64,000 nt of DNA from Flavobacteriaceae bacterium (GCA_017857815.1 JAFMCL010000013.1:1-64000); one strand, 5' to 3'. Shown: positions 53,544 through 62,728, counted from the first letter of the stretch. Notes: generated by a model from the sequence alone, not told the origin. Numbers and translations are program-made.

Positions 53544-54697
53544 TATGCGGATTTAAGGGTTGAAGCCCATCTTTTTTTACGTTTGTTTATGTTTCCTTGG
53601 ATTACATAGTGGTCAATGGTGGGTGCAAATACGTTCATCAATAAGATGGCAAGCATTACTCCTTCTGGATAAGCAGGATTGAATACTCTAATCATAATAC
53701 AGAAGATTCCGACTAAAACACCGTAGATCCATTTTCCTTTCGCTGTTTGCGCAGCAGATACTGGATCGGTAGCCATGAATACAACTCCAAAAGCAAAGCC
53801 TCCTACGACCAAATGGTTCATCCATGAAAAACTCATCAATGCGTTGGATCCCCAAAGGTTGAATAAGAATCCCATAAAAGCTGCCCCAAGGACACTTCCC
53901 AGCATAATTCTCCAGCTTCCTATTCCTGTGGCAATTAAAATGATTCCCCCTACGATGATCCACAAGGTGGAAGTTTCTGCAATAGATCCAGGAATTGACC
54001 CCTGAAACATTTCAAACATACTGTAGTTTACGTTTCCGTCGGCAGCTAAAGTTCCCAAAATAGTTTCTCCTGAGACACCATCCATACTTGAAGCCTCCGA
54101 AACCCATACTTTATTTCCAGACATATAGGTTGGGTAGGCAAAAAATGCAAAAGCTCTTGCAGTTAGTGCAGGGTTTAAAATATTCATTCCAGTTCCCCCA
54201 AATGCTTCTTTGGCAATCAAAACGGCAAAAGCTACTGAAACGGCAACCATCCACAGCGGAATATCAACGGGCATAATCATCGGGATTAATAATCCCGTTA
54301 CCAAATATCCTTCGTTAACTTCATGTCCTCTGTAAACAGCGAATGCAAATTCAATACTCAGCCCCACAACATAAGAAACAACAATCATTGGAACAATTTT
54401 CCATGCGCCATGTAGGAAGGCATCTAGAAAAGAAAAATCCCCCCCCAATTGACTAAAATGTTGGTAACCAGTGTTGTAAATGCCATAGATAAGCGCTGGA
54501 ATTAATGCAATGATTACGGTAACCATGGTGCGTTTTAAATCTACTGCATCTCGAATGTGTGAACCTGTTTTTGTTGTATGATTCGGTACAAACAAAAAGG
54601 TATCAAAAGCATTTACTGCTGGTGCAAATTTTTCGAATTTTTCACCTTTTTGAAAAGGTCGTTTAATTTCATCTAATTTTTTTCTCAAAAAATTCAT
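53543..54697 (-). CDS. nqrB: Na+-NQR subunit B
   Basis: A 384-residue membrane subunit carrying covalent FMN and riboflavin, central to Na+ pumping. Ten-helix pattern; conserved GYLVTGLLIPMIMPVDIPLW, GGTGMNILNPALTARAFAFF and MATDPVSAAQTAKGKWIYG. The flavinylation site reads DGVSGETILG: Thr212 is kept but the residue before it is Glu instead of the canonical Ala of SGAT. An 8-G tract (complement of 54439-54446) encodes Gly85-Gly86. 11 bp after nqrA, 1-base overlap with nqrC. Confidence 0.97.
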   Translation of the reverse strand: MNFLRKKLDEIKRPFQKGEKFEKFAPAVNAFDTFLFVPNHTTKTGSHIRDAVDLKRTMVTVIIALIPALIYGIYNTGYQHFSQLGGDFSFLDAFLHGAWKIVPMIVVSYVVGLSIEFAFAVYRGHEVNEGYLVTGLLIPMIMPVDIPLWMVAVSVAFAVLIAKEAFGGTGMNILNPALTARAFAFFAYPTYMSGNKVWVSEASSMDGVSGETILGTLAADGNVNYSMFEMFQGSIPGSIAETSTLWIIVGGIILIATGIGSWRIMLGSVLGAAFMGFLFNLWGSNALMSFSWMNHLVVGGFAFGVVFMATDPVSAAQTAKGKWIYGVLVGIFCIMIRVFNPAYPEGVMLAILLMNVFAPTIDHYVIQGNINKRKKRWASTLKSA

Positions 54698-54708
54698 ACT
54701 GTTGTGTT

Positions 54709-56061
54709 TTATCCTACTTCTTTAATCATTAATTCAATTCCTTCTCTGATGATCTCTTGGGCTTCAATTTTGGAAGTATTTACATAATCTATCAATCCAA
54801 AATCTTCTGGAACTACTTCATAAATCCCAAGGGCTTCCATCTTTTCAATATCCCCTGCCATACATGCTTTTAATAACTGCATTGGATAAATATCCATCGG
54901 AAATACTTTCTCCATCTCACCCGTGACAACAAGTGCTCGTTCTTCACCATTCAAGTTGGTATTTACTTCATACCCTTTGTTTTTAAACAACCATGAAAAA
55001 GAAGTTTTTGAAAGACTCGGTATTTTATTATCAACAAAAGGCAACCAACCGAATAAACGATAGTCGTTCCCCTCTGGAATTACGGTTAAAAGATTATTGT
55101 AAAAGTCTAAGTATCCATTAGAAGCAACGGTAGCTCCAGAAAGTACATTTCCATTGATGAATCTGTTTTGGATAGTATTATCAATATCACAATCCTTGAT
55201 TAAAGAAGAGATTTCAGCACCGATTTTGGCGGTTATATATTGAGGCTTCCCAACTGAGCCACCAGCAACAGCGATTGTTCTGTGTGCATGGTATTGCCCC
55301 GTAGAAAACAAAAGACCTATATTAAGAACATCTTCAGGGCGTATTTCCAAAACCTTTTCCCCCACATTGATGGGGTCGTTTTTTTGAATTTGAAAACTCA
55401 CATTACCAGCAGGATGGGCCCCTGATATACTGAGCAAGTTTACACCTTCAACGTTTTCGAAAAAACCTTTGAAATTTGCATCTACCCCCAAATTGACTTT
55501 CCCAGGAAGTAGCTGATTTAAAACAGCTATTCCTTTTTGGAAGTCTTGTTTGTTATTTTTTAATAAGAAATCAAAATCAACATCCAAGGGACCAGAGGCA
55601 TAGGCAGATATGTAAACCGACTTAAAATCAGCTTCAGGATCAGCAACGACGCCATAGGGTCTTTGTTTAAAAAAAGCCCATGCACCACTTTTTAAAAGTG
55701 TTTCTAAAACTTCTTCTCGCTTGAGTGTATTGATTGGCTTGATTTCATGTGTGACGGTATCGCCATTTTGAGCATCAACGACGATCTCTAAAATCTTGCG
55801 TTTGGCACCTCTTCGAATTTCTTTAATCGTTCCTGAAATGGGAGAGACAAAAAGGATTTCTGGATTGTGCTTGGCATGAAATACCGGAGCTCCTGCTGCA
55901 ATCTTCTCCCCCTCTTTGACCATGAGCCGTGGAACTATTCCAAAAAAATTATCAGGTTTTAGGGCGTAAGTTTCAGATGGAACTGCGATGTGCAGAATCT
56001 TTTCGGCTCCACCCTTCAAATTTATTTTTGCACCTCTTCTGGTGCGAATGCCTGTGGACAT
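54709..56061 (-). CDS. nqrA: Na+-NQR subunit A
   Basis: A 450-residue peripheral subunit of the Na+-translocating NADH:quinone reductase. I start at ATG 56059-56061 (MSTGIRTRRGAKINLKGGAE), which aligns with known NqrA starts; the TTG at 56082 of the longer frame lies next to a -7 box. Contains VPSETYALKPDNFFGIVPRLMVKEGE, GTIKEIRRGAKRKI and AVAGGSVGKPQYI. First gene of the operon nqrABCDEF-119aa-apbE. Confidence 0.96.
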   Translation of the reverse strand: MSTGIRTRRGAKINLKGGAEKILHIAVPSETYALKPDNFFGIVPRLMVKEGEKIAAGAPVFHAKHNPEILFVSPISGTIKEIRRGAKRKILEIVVDAQNGDTVTHEIKPINTLKREEVLETLLKSGAWAFFKQRPYGVVADPEADFKSVYISAYASGPLDVDFDFLLKNNKQDFQKGIAVLNQLLPGKVNLGVDANFKGFFENVEGVNLLSISGAHPAGNVSFQIQKNDPINVGEKVLEIRPEDVLNIGLLFSTGQYHAHRTIAVAGGSVGKPQYITAKIGAEISSLIKDCDIDNTIQNRFINGNVLSGATVASNGYLDFYNNLLTVIPEGNDYRLFGWLPFVDNKIPSLSKTSFSWLFKNKGYEVNTNLNGEERALVVTGEMEKVFPMDIYPMQLLKACMAGDIEKMEALGIYEVVPEDFGLIDYVNTSKIEAQEIIREGIELMIKEVG

Positions 56062-56083
56062 ATATTTATTTTGTAAAATCAAA

Positions 56084-56091
56084 CAAATTTA
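56084..56091 (-). promoter_or_regulatory. Putative -7 box of the nqr operon
   Basis: TAAATTTG on the minus strand matches TAnnTTTG exactly, 22 bp upstream of the nqrA ATG. It excludes the TTG at 56080-56082 as the start because the transcript would begin at or after it. No -33 TTG at the usual distance is seen. Confidence 0.42.
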
Positions 56092-56229
56092 CTAATTATG
56101 AGCCACCATTAAAAGTGTATTTTTAGAGAAATTTAATAATTTATAATAATTCTAAATAAGTGTTTAGCCTTCAACTCAAATTCAACATTTAGAAGGCGTG
56201 AAATGTTATTAATTTCTTAACTTTATAGA

Positions 56230-57483
56230 ATGCTAAAACAGTTGTTTTTCAAATCAGTCGTCTTAATTTCATTATGCTTTGATGTTTGCCTAAGTCAAGG
56301 AATGGCAGAGGTTTACGAACCTCCCCACATCAAATCTATTGTTTTTAAGCAAACAGATGAACAACAATTCCCTTTAGTTGCGCTTGGCACTCCAATGGTT
56401 TTAGAGTTCGATGACCTCAATGGGGATGAAAAAAATTACTACTACAAAATCAAATATTTCAATCACGATTGGACCCCTTCTAACTTATTTGAGAGTGAAT
56501 TTCTTGATGGTTTTGACAATTTACGAATCGAAAACTACCAAACTTCGTTCAATACCCTCCAACCTTACACCCATTATCGTCTTGATCTTCCCAACGAACA
56601 GACTAAAATTAAACTTTCTGGCAATTACATGCTAGAGGTGTACGATGAGGACGATTTATTGGTTTTCTCGAGACGTTTTTTAGTGTATGAGAATCAAGCT
56701 ACGGTTAATGCTGGTGTTTATCGTCCACGTGATTTTCGATATTACAACTCCCATCAAAGCGTTCAGTTTTCAATTAATCCAGAGAAAGGTACTTATTTCC
56801 GTGATCCCGAAAATCAGGTTCATGTTGTTGTTATGCAAAACGAACAATGGGACAGTGCGATCTCCGAAATCAAACCACAATTCATAAGCGGAACACAATT
56901 AGAATATCGATACAACGAAAAAACACGTTTTGAAGGTGGAAATGAATACTTGTTTTTTGACACCAAAGACATCAGAATTACAGGCTCAAACGTCAGCCTT
57001 GTTGTGCTGAATCGGCTCTATGAAAGTTACTTAAGCACCGACCTTTTAAGAAGAGGTTACCCCTACAGCTATGCGGCTGACATCAACGGAGATTTTGTTG
57101 TTCGAACTGTTTTGGGAAATAGAGATAGTGCTGTAGAAGCTGACTACAGTTGGGTTCATTTCAGTATAGCAACCTCAGTACCTCTAGAAGAGGATATATA
57201 TATATATGGTAAATTCAATAATTACAACCTTGGAGAGGAAAATAAAATGTATTATAATCCTGCCCTTGAAATCTATGAAGGAATATTACTTTTAAAGCAA
57301 GGAATTTACAACTATAAATACGTAATGAAAACGAATGAGACCCTCCACCTGAATGGCGTGAGTGGAACCCATGCTTTAACCGAAAACAGTTATTTGATTC
57401 TTGTTTATTATAGGTATTTCGGAACACGACACGATGCATTAATTGGTATTGGAAACACCTCTTCTTTTGAAATTATAGATTGA
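56230..57483 (+). CDS. Type IX secretion system plug protein (DUF5103)
   Basis: A 417-residue exported protein with a signal peptide (SVVLISLCFDVCLSQ). It matches the DUF5103/T9SS Plug family: EPPHIKSIVFKQ, FPLVALGTPMVLEFDDLNGDEKNYYYKIKY split pattern, HDWTPSNLFESEFLDGF, a central Ig-like domain and GVYRPRDFRYYNSHQSVQF. In the F. johnsoniae T9SS structure the Plug protein closes the SprA translocon from the periplasm in the absence of PorV. A (AT)7 tract lies in the coding region (57194-57207). apaG follows. Confidence 0.88.
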   Translation: MLKQLFFKSVVLISLCFDVCLSQGMAEVYEPPHIKSIVFKQTDEQQFPLVALGTPMVLEFDDLNGDEKNYYYKIKYFNHDWTPSNLFESEFLDGFDNLRIENYQTSFNTLQPYTHYRLDLPNEQTKIKLSGNYMLEVYDEDDLLVFSRRFLVYENQATVNAGVYRPRDFRYYNSHQSVQFSINPEKGTYFRDPENQVHVVVMQNEQWDSAISEIKPQFISGTQLEYRYNEKTRFEGGNEYLFFDTKDIRITGSNVSLVVLNRLYESYLSTDLLRRGYPYSYAADINGDFVVRTVLGNRDSAVEADYSWVHFSIATSVPLEEDIYIYGKFNNYNLGEENKMYYNPALEIYEGILLLKQGIYNYKYVMKTNETLHLNGVSGTHALTENSYLILVYYRYFGTRHDALIGIGNTSSFEIID

Positions 57484-57564
57484 TCTCTTGATTTGATTTT
57501 AAAAAAAATAAAATCAATCCATTTTTTCACTACCTTTATTTTAAGATTTTTCAACTAAAACACA

Positions 57565-57951
57565 ATGATTCAGCAAGTAACACGTGGTATCAAAATTACG
57601 GTGAAGACCCAATATGAGGGAACCTTCCTAAAAGACTTCGTGCTCAACTATGCCTTTACTTACGATATTGAGATTGAAAATCAGAGCAAGAGTTCGGTTC
57701 AGCTATTGAGTCGCCATTGGAAAATATTTGAATCTCTCGGTAAAACAAAAGTCATAGATGGTGCTGGAGTCGTTGGAAAAAAGCCGGTACTAAACCCTGG
57801 TGAAATCCACAAATACAAATCAGGATGCCTCATTACTTCTGCCATCGGCTCTATGAAAGGTGCCTATAACATGATTGATTTCTCTACAACTAAAAAATTC
57901 AATGTGGAAATTCCTGCATTTAAGCTCTGCGCTCCCTTTGTTTTAAATTAA
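57565..57951 (+). CDS. apaG: ApaG domain protein
   Basis: A 128-residue ApaG protein (fibronectin type III-like fold): GIKITVKTQYEGTFLKD, FTYDIEIENQSKSSVQLLSRHW, GVVGKKPVLNPGEIHKYKSG and GSMKGAYNMID. Associated with Co2+/Mg2+ homeostasis in enterobacteria; the biochemical activity is unclear. 81 bp after the plug gene with its own possible promoter (TACCTTTA). Converges on rsmG, 20 bp between stops. Confidence 0.93.
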   Translation: MIQQVTRGIKITVKTQYEGTFLKDFVLNYAFTYDIEIENQSKSSVQLLSRHWKIFESLGKTKVIDGAGVVGKKPVLNPGEIHKYKSGCLITSAIGSMKGAYNMIDFSTTKKFNVEIPAFKLCAPFVLN

Positions 57952-57971
57952 GCTTATTTTAAATTGATAAA

Positions 57972-58592
57972 CTACACTATTGGTAGATAAACAATCTTTT
58001 TAGTTTCAAAAAAAGGCTCACTGAAAAAATCACTTAAAGAAAATACTTTTGCTTGGGGATAATCCTTAAGTTCTTCCTTAAGATCTCCTCCTTTCAAACA
58101 AATCAATCCGTTTTTAATGTCATTTTTATGCTGATTTGAAATCTTATCATCAACCCAACCCATCAAAATTTCCATCGGAGCGACCGCTCTGCAAACAATA
58201 AAATCAACTTTCTGATCAAAATTCTCCATACGATCATAGTAAGCTTCCACATTTTTTATACCCAATTCTTCTTTTACAGCGCTGACCACTTTGATCTTTT
58301 TTCCGATACTGTCAATTAGGTGAAAATTGACCTTGGGAAACATAATTGCAAGCGGAATTCCTGGAAAACCTCCGCCAGTTCCAACGTCAAGAATTGCTGT
58401 ACCAGGCTGGAAATCGTGGATTTTAGCAATAGATAAAGCATGTAAAACATGATGAATAAAAAACGAGTCCATATCCTTTCTAGAAATGACATTAATTTGA
58501 GAATTCCAATGCTGATAAATCGGCAAAAGAGCACTTAAATCTTTTATTTGATCCTTGGTTAGTTCCGGAAAGTAATTTGAAAAGTTAAACAA
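57972..58592 (-). CDS. rsmG: 16S rRNA (guanine527-N7)-methyltransferase RsmG
   Basis: A 206-residue SAM-dependent methyltransferase acting on 16S G527. Motifs: NVISRKDMDSFFIHHVLHAL, ILDVGTGGGFPGIPLAIMFP and HLIDSIGKKIKVV, with FIVCRAVAPMEILMGW. The start codon is TTG at 58592: the codon before it is a stop, and the next in-frame ATG is at residue 41, inside the conserved fold. Divergent from the desaturase gene (75 bp between starts). Confidence 0.93.
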   Translation of the reverse strand: MFNFSNYFPELTKDQIKDLSALLPIYQHWNSQINVISRKDMDSFFIHHVLHALSIAKIHDFQPGTAILDVGTGGGFPGIPLAIMFPKVNFHLIDSIGKKIKVVSAVKEELGIKNVEAYYDRMENFDQKVDFIVCRAVAPMEILMGWVDDKISNQHKNDIKNGLICLKGGDLKEELKDYPQAKVFSLSDFFSEPFFETKKIVYLPIV

Positions 58593-58666
58593 TTAATGTT
58601 TTTTGTTAAAAATATGAAGAATGGAATAAAATTCAATATTTTTACATTAATATAAAAAAAACTAAA

Positions 58667-59764
58667 ATGCCAGACAGAGTACTTCCAAAGTTTTCAAGAA
58701 AGGATTCTCAAGAGTTTTTTCAAACACTTAACAAAAGAGTTAATAAATATTTTAAAGATCATAAAATCTCCAAAACAGGAAACTGGAGGCTTTACACGAA
58801 AACGATCGTAATGTTTTCGCTTTTGTTTACTCCTTATTTTTTGATTCTACTATTAGATATTAATGATTGGTTCAAACTTCTTCTTGCTGTACTAACAGGA
58901 ATAGGTATGGCTGGTGTCGGGATGAACGTCATGCACGATGGGAATCACGGTTCATTTTCAAAATACAAGTGGGTCAATACGATAATGGGAAGTAGCATTT
59001 ACATTTTAGCTGGAAACGTTTTCAACTGGAAAGTACAACACAATGTCCTTCACCATACCTATACAAACGTCCATGGACATGATGAAGACCTCGAAGCAGG
59101 AAGAATTCTTCGTTTTTCGAAACATGCCGAATGGATGCCACATCATCGTTTTCAACATTTATATTCTGTCTTGCTTTATGGACTTTTGACAATAAACTGG
59201 GCAATTTTTACCGATTTTCAGCAATTGTTACGCTACCAAAAAAGAAATCTTTCTTATGCCAACAGCAAAAGTGAAAGGCTTCAATGGATTGGATTAATCC
59301 TTGCTAAAATTGTCTATTGGGGTACTTGGATCGTTTTGCCAATATTTGTTTTTAACATTGTTTGGTGGAAAGTAATTATCGGATTTGTTGCCATGCATTA
59401 TACGGCAGGATTAATCCTAAGTTTGGTTTTCCAATTGGCACATGTTATGGATGATGCAGAAATGCCCGTTCCTGATAAAAAAACAGGCGTATTGAAAAAT
59501 TCTTGGGCCATTCATCAGTTGTTAACCACGGTTAATTTTTCAACGAAAAATAAAATTGTAAACTGGTTTACCGGTGGGCTTAATCATCAAATCGAGCATC
59601 ATATTTTCCCTCACATCAGCCATGTGCACTACACGAAAATATCTGAAATCGTCAAAAAAACTGCTAAGGAATTTAACTTGCCTTATAACGAATATAAAAC
59701 AACAAGAAGTGCCATTTTATCGCATTTCAAATATTTAAAACAAATGGGGGTACAGCCCGCATAA
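58667..59764 (+). CDS. Fatty acid desaturase family protein
   Basis: A 365-residue membrane di-iron acyl desaturase. The three histidine boxes are visible: HDGNHG, HNVLHHTYTN and HQIEHHIFP, with four hydrophobic segments around them. HQIEHHIFP places it close to the front-end/DesA3-like acyl-lipid or acyl-CoA desaturases. It introduces a double bond into membrane lipids, perhaps for cold adaptation; regiospecificity unknown. The aminotransferase follows 25 bp later. Confidence 0.93.
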   Translation: MPDRVLPKFSRKDSQEFFQTLNKRVNKYFKDHKISKTGNWRLYTKTIVMFSLLFTPYFLILLLDINDWFKLLLAVLTGIGMAGVGMNVMHDGNHGSFSKYKWVNTIMGSSIYILAGNVFNWKVQHNVLHHTYTNVHGHDEDLEAGRILRFSKHAEWMPHHRFQHLYSVLLYGLLTINWAIFTDFQQLLRYQKRNLSYANSKSERLQWIGLILAKIVYWGTWIVLPIFVFNIVWWKVIIGFVAMHYTAGLILSLVFQLAHVMDDAEMPVPDKKTGVLKNSWAIHQLLTTVNFSTKNKIVNWFTGGLNHQIEHHIFPHISHVHYTKISEIVKKTAKEFNLPYNEYKTTRSAILSHFKYLKQMGVQPA

Positions 59765-59789
59765 GCTCAAACCATAAGGACTATACTTC

Positions 59790-60968
59790 ATGTTATCAGA
59801 TAGAATCAACAGCTTGCCTGCTTCGGCAACGCTTGCTATGGCAGCAAAAGCCAGAGAATTAAAAAGCCAAGGAGTTGACATCATCGGACTCAGTTTAGGA
59901 GAACCCGATTTCAACACTCCAGAATTTATTAAGGACGCTGCCATTCAAGCAGTAAAAGATAATTACAACTCCTACTCTCCCGTAGACGGCTATACAGATT
60001 TAAAAGAAGCCATTTGCAATAAATTTAAGCGAGATAACGGTTTGGATTATAAACCTTCTCAAGTTGTGGTTTCCACCGGAGCCAAACAATCCATTGCAAA
60101 TTTGTGCATGGTTTTGCTTAACCCCGGAGACGAAGTCCTATTGCCTGCCCCCTATTGGGTTAGCTATTCTGCCATTGCCACTTTAGCAGAAGCAAAATCA
60201 ATCATTATCCCATCCAGTATCGAAACAGATTTTAAAATTACCCCAAAACAATTGGAGGCGGCCATTACGCCAAAGACTAAATTGGTGATGTTCAACTCCC
60301 CAAACAATCCAAGTGGGACAATTTATACCGAAGCAGAATACCGAGCTTTGGGAAAAGTTTTAGAAAAATACCCAGACATATATATTCTCTCCGATGAGAT
60401 CTATGAATTGATCAATTACGGAAAACCACATTTTAGCATTGCTGCCATCCCAGCCCTTTATGATCGTACGATTACGGTCAATGGTGTTGCAAAAGCTTTT
60501 GCAATGACGGGCTGGCGTATTGGTTACATTGGTGCTCCAGAATGGATCGCTAAGGCTTGTAACAAAATGCAAGGACAAATTACTTCGGGAGCCAATTGTA
60601 TTGCACAACGAGCGACCATTGCCGCACTCAATGCACCTGTGAGTGAGATCCAATACATGGTGGATGAATTTAAATCCCGAAGAACACTGATCTTAAATTT
60701 ACTCTCCGAAATTCCAGGTTTAAAACTTAACGAACCTGACGGTGCGTTTTATGTATTCCCCGATGTTTCTGCTTATTTTGGAAAAACAATGAAAGGCAAA
60801 ACCATCAATGATGCCAACGATTTTGCGCTCTTCCTTTTGGAAGAAGCCAATGTCGCCACGGTGACTGGAGATGCCTTTGGGAACCCAGACTGTATCCGAA
60901 TTTCGTATGCAGCCTCTGTTGAAAATATTAGAGAAGCTGTAAAACGGATTGCTAACGCACTGGCCTAG
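59790..60968 (+). CDS. Pyridoxal phosphate-dependent aminotransferase (aspartate-type)
   Basis: A 392-residue class I aminotransferase of the AspC/1-beta subgroup found in many non-enteric bacteria: SLGEPDFNTPEFIKDAAI, VVSTGAKQSIANLCMVLLNPGDE, NSPNNPSGTIYTEAEY, SDEIYELINYG and PLP-Lys in NGVAKAFAMTGWRIGYIG. Probably aspartate aminotransferase. It is different from the paralogue at 39.6-40.8 kb. A good terminator follows its stop. Confidence 0.93.
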   Translation: MLSDRINSLPASATLAMAAKARELKSQGVDIIGLSLGEPDFNTPEFIKDAAIQAVKDNYNSYSPVDGYTDLKEAICNKFKRDNGLDYKPSQVVVSTGAKQSIANLCMVLLNPGDEVLLPAPYWVSYSAIATLAEAKSIIIPSSIETDFKITPKQLEAAITPKTKLVMFNSPNNPSGTIYTEAEYRALGKVLEKYPDIYILSDEIYELINYGKPHFSIAAIPALYDRTITVNGVAKAFAMTGWRIGYIGAPEWIAKACNKMQGQITSGANCIAQRATIAALNAPVSEIQYMVDEFKSRRTLILNLLSEIPGLKLNEPDGAFYVFPDVSAYFGKTMKGKTINDANDFALFLLEEANVATVTGDAFGNPDCIRISYAASVENIREAVKRIANALA

Positions 60969-60990
60969 TATTCCAATTAATAATCTTAGA

Positions 60991-61011
60991 AACCGCCAGT
61001 GGCGGTTTTTT
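60991..61011 (+). terminator. Terminator after the aminotransferase
   Basis: Stem AACCGCC / GGCGGTT (60991-60997 with 61001-61007), an AGT loop and a T tract to about 61011, starting 22 bp after the stop codon. Strong intrinsic terminator. Confidence 0.9.
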
Positions 61012-61075
61012 ATTTTAAAAACTACGCTAGGCAAAGCCTAAAATATTAGCGTACTTTTATCTCCTAATAGAACAT

Positions 61076-62323
61076 ATGACATTCAAAGACTTAGCGCTGG
61101 AGCCCCCCATTTTAAAAGCACTTGAAAAACAAGGCTACACCCAGCCCACTCCCATACAAGAACAAGCCATTCCCATTTTACTTAAAGGGCATGATTTGTT
61201 AGGCGTTGCACAGACTGGAACCGGAAAAACAGCCGCTTTTGGAATTCCAATTTTAAATCACTTGATAAAAGATGGAAATTCAGGGCAAGGGCAACGAAAA
61301 ATAAAAGCCCTAGTCGTAACACCTACGCGAGAATTGGCCATTCAAATTGCTGAAAACTTTACTGCCTACAGCCAATTTACCAACCTTAGAAATACCGTTA
61401 TTTTTGGAGGCGTAAAACAAGCCAAACAAGTAGCTAGCTTAAGACAGGGTGTTGATATTTTGGTGGCAACACCCGGACGTTTACTGGATTTGATGAGTCA
61501 GGGATTTATCTCGTTTAGAGACCTGAAATACGTCGTCCTAGATGAAGCGGACCAGATGCTAGACATGGGTTTTGTGAACGATGTTAAAAAAATAATTGCT
61601 AAACTACCTGCCAAAAGACAGTCACTTTTCTTTTCGGCTACCATGCCAAAAACAATTGTAGAGCTTTCTCAAAAAATGCTTGGAGAATTTGAACGGGTAA
61701 CCATCAAACCCGAACAAGCCACTGCAGAAAAGGTAGAACAAGGCGTTTTTTTTGTGAGTAAAAGCAACAAACCTAAATTGTTGATTCACCTTCTGGAGCA
61801 AAGAAAAAATGACTCGGTTCTTTTATTTTCTCGAACCAAACATGGAGCCAATCGTATTGTAAAAACCTTAGAAAAAGCTCAAATAAAATCGACTGCAATA
61901 CACGGAAATAAATCCCAAACCATGCGCCAAAAGGCATTGAGTGCCTTTAAGGACGGTTCACTAAAAGTATTGGTGGCCACTGACATTGCCGCGCGAGGAA
62001 TTGATGTTGATGATTTGGCTTTGGTGATCAATTATGATTTGCCCAATGTCGCGGAAACCTACGTGCACCGTATTGGACGAACTGGTAGGGCCAACGCCAG
62101 CGGTATTGCACTTTCTTTCTGTATGGGAGACGAGCGTCCGTATTTAAAGGATATAGAAAAACTGATCAAGCAGCAAGTTCCTCGAATGGGAGAACATCCT
62201 TTTATGGAAGGTGCCGATATGGTGGATGGTTCATTGGCAAAAAAACCGCAGAGCAGATCCAACAACCGGAATCGTCCCAGCAATAAAAACCGAAACAACA
62301 ACGGCTATAGGAATCAGAATTAA
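61076..62323 (+). CDS. rhlE: DEAD-box RNA helicase (RhlE-like)
   Basis: A 415-residue ATP-dependent RNA helicase. In order: Q motif QPTPIQEQAIP, Walker A AQTGTGKT, PTRELAIQI, GG, TPGRLLDL, DEAD in VLDEADQMLDMGF, SAT, and RIGRTGR with VATDIAARGIDVDDL. The C-terminal tail is Arg/Asn-rich (QSRSNNRNRPSNKNRNN), an RNA-binding basic extension usual for RhlE. Role in ribosome assembly or RNA decay. Confidence 0.95.
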   Translation: MTFKDLALEPPILKALEKQGYTQPTPIQEQAIPILLKGHDLLGVAQTGTGKTAAFGIPILNHLIKDGNSGQGQRKIKALVVTPTRELAIQIAENFTAYSQFTNLRNTVIFGGVKQAKQVASLRQGVDILVATPGRLLDLMSQGFISFRDLKYVVLDEADQMLDMGFVNDVKKIIAKLPAKRQSLFFSATMPKTIVELSQKMLGEFERVTIKPEQATAEKVEQGVFFVSKSNKPKLLIHLLEQRKNDSVLLFSRTKHGANRIVKTLEKAQIKSTAIHGNKSQTMRQKALSAFKDGSLKVLVATDIAARGIDVDDLALVINYDLPNVAETYVHRIGRTGRANASGIALSFCMGDERPYLKDIEKLIKQQVPRMGEHPFMEGADMVDGSLAKKPQSRSNNRNRPSNKNRNNNGYRNQN

Positions 62324-62356
62324 GGAGTTAAATCCATTCTTTTTCCAAAAATACCA

Positions 62357-62380
62357 AAACCGCTTTTCAGTGGTTTTTTT
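62357..62380 (+). terminator. Terminator after the DEAD-box helicase gene
   Basis: Stem AAACCGCT / AGTGGTTT (62357-62364 with 62369-62376, one G-T pair), TTTC loop and a T run to 62380, 34 bp after the helicase stop. Confidence 0.8.
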
Positions 62381-62425
62381 ATACCTTTAAAAATCCAACC
62401 CTATTAATGACATAAAATTACTAAA

Positions 62426-62728
62426 ATGAAGTGCGAAGATTGTAATACTAAACTCAACTACTTTGCCTTATTAGAATCTTTTTGGTTTGGATTCAAACAA
62501 GTAAAATGTTTGCGATGTGATTCAATATTTGAACACACATCATTCAATAGAATTTTGGGAGGAATAATAGTGTTCATTTCAACACTTGTAAGCAATATGA
62601 CTTATATAGGAGAAAAAGCCTTGTTACAGACTTTTTTTGTTATGTTATTAAGCATGTTTATTTCATCATTAATTACTCCTTTAATAATGAAATTCAAAAA
62701 GATTAAAACAAAAATCCATGAAAAATAG
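62426..62728 (+). CDS. CxxC zinc-ribbon membrane protein
   Basis: A 100-residue protein with Cys3-x2-Cys6 and Cys28-x2-Cys31, a CxxC-20-CxxC ribbon pattern, followed by two hydrophobic helices (about 43-61 and 68-90) and a Lys-rich tail. This matches the small family described as cxxc_20_cxxc proteins (TIGR04104). Function unknown; probably inner membrane. Its last 11 bases overlap the start of the sulfatase gene. Confidence 0.75.
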   Translation: MKCEDCNTKLNYFALLESFWFGFKQVKCLRCDSIFEHTSFNRILGGIIVFISTLVSNMTYIGEKALLQTFFVMLLSMFISSLITPLIMKFKKIKTKIHEK

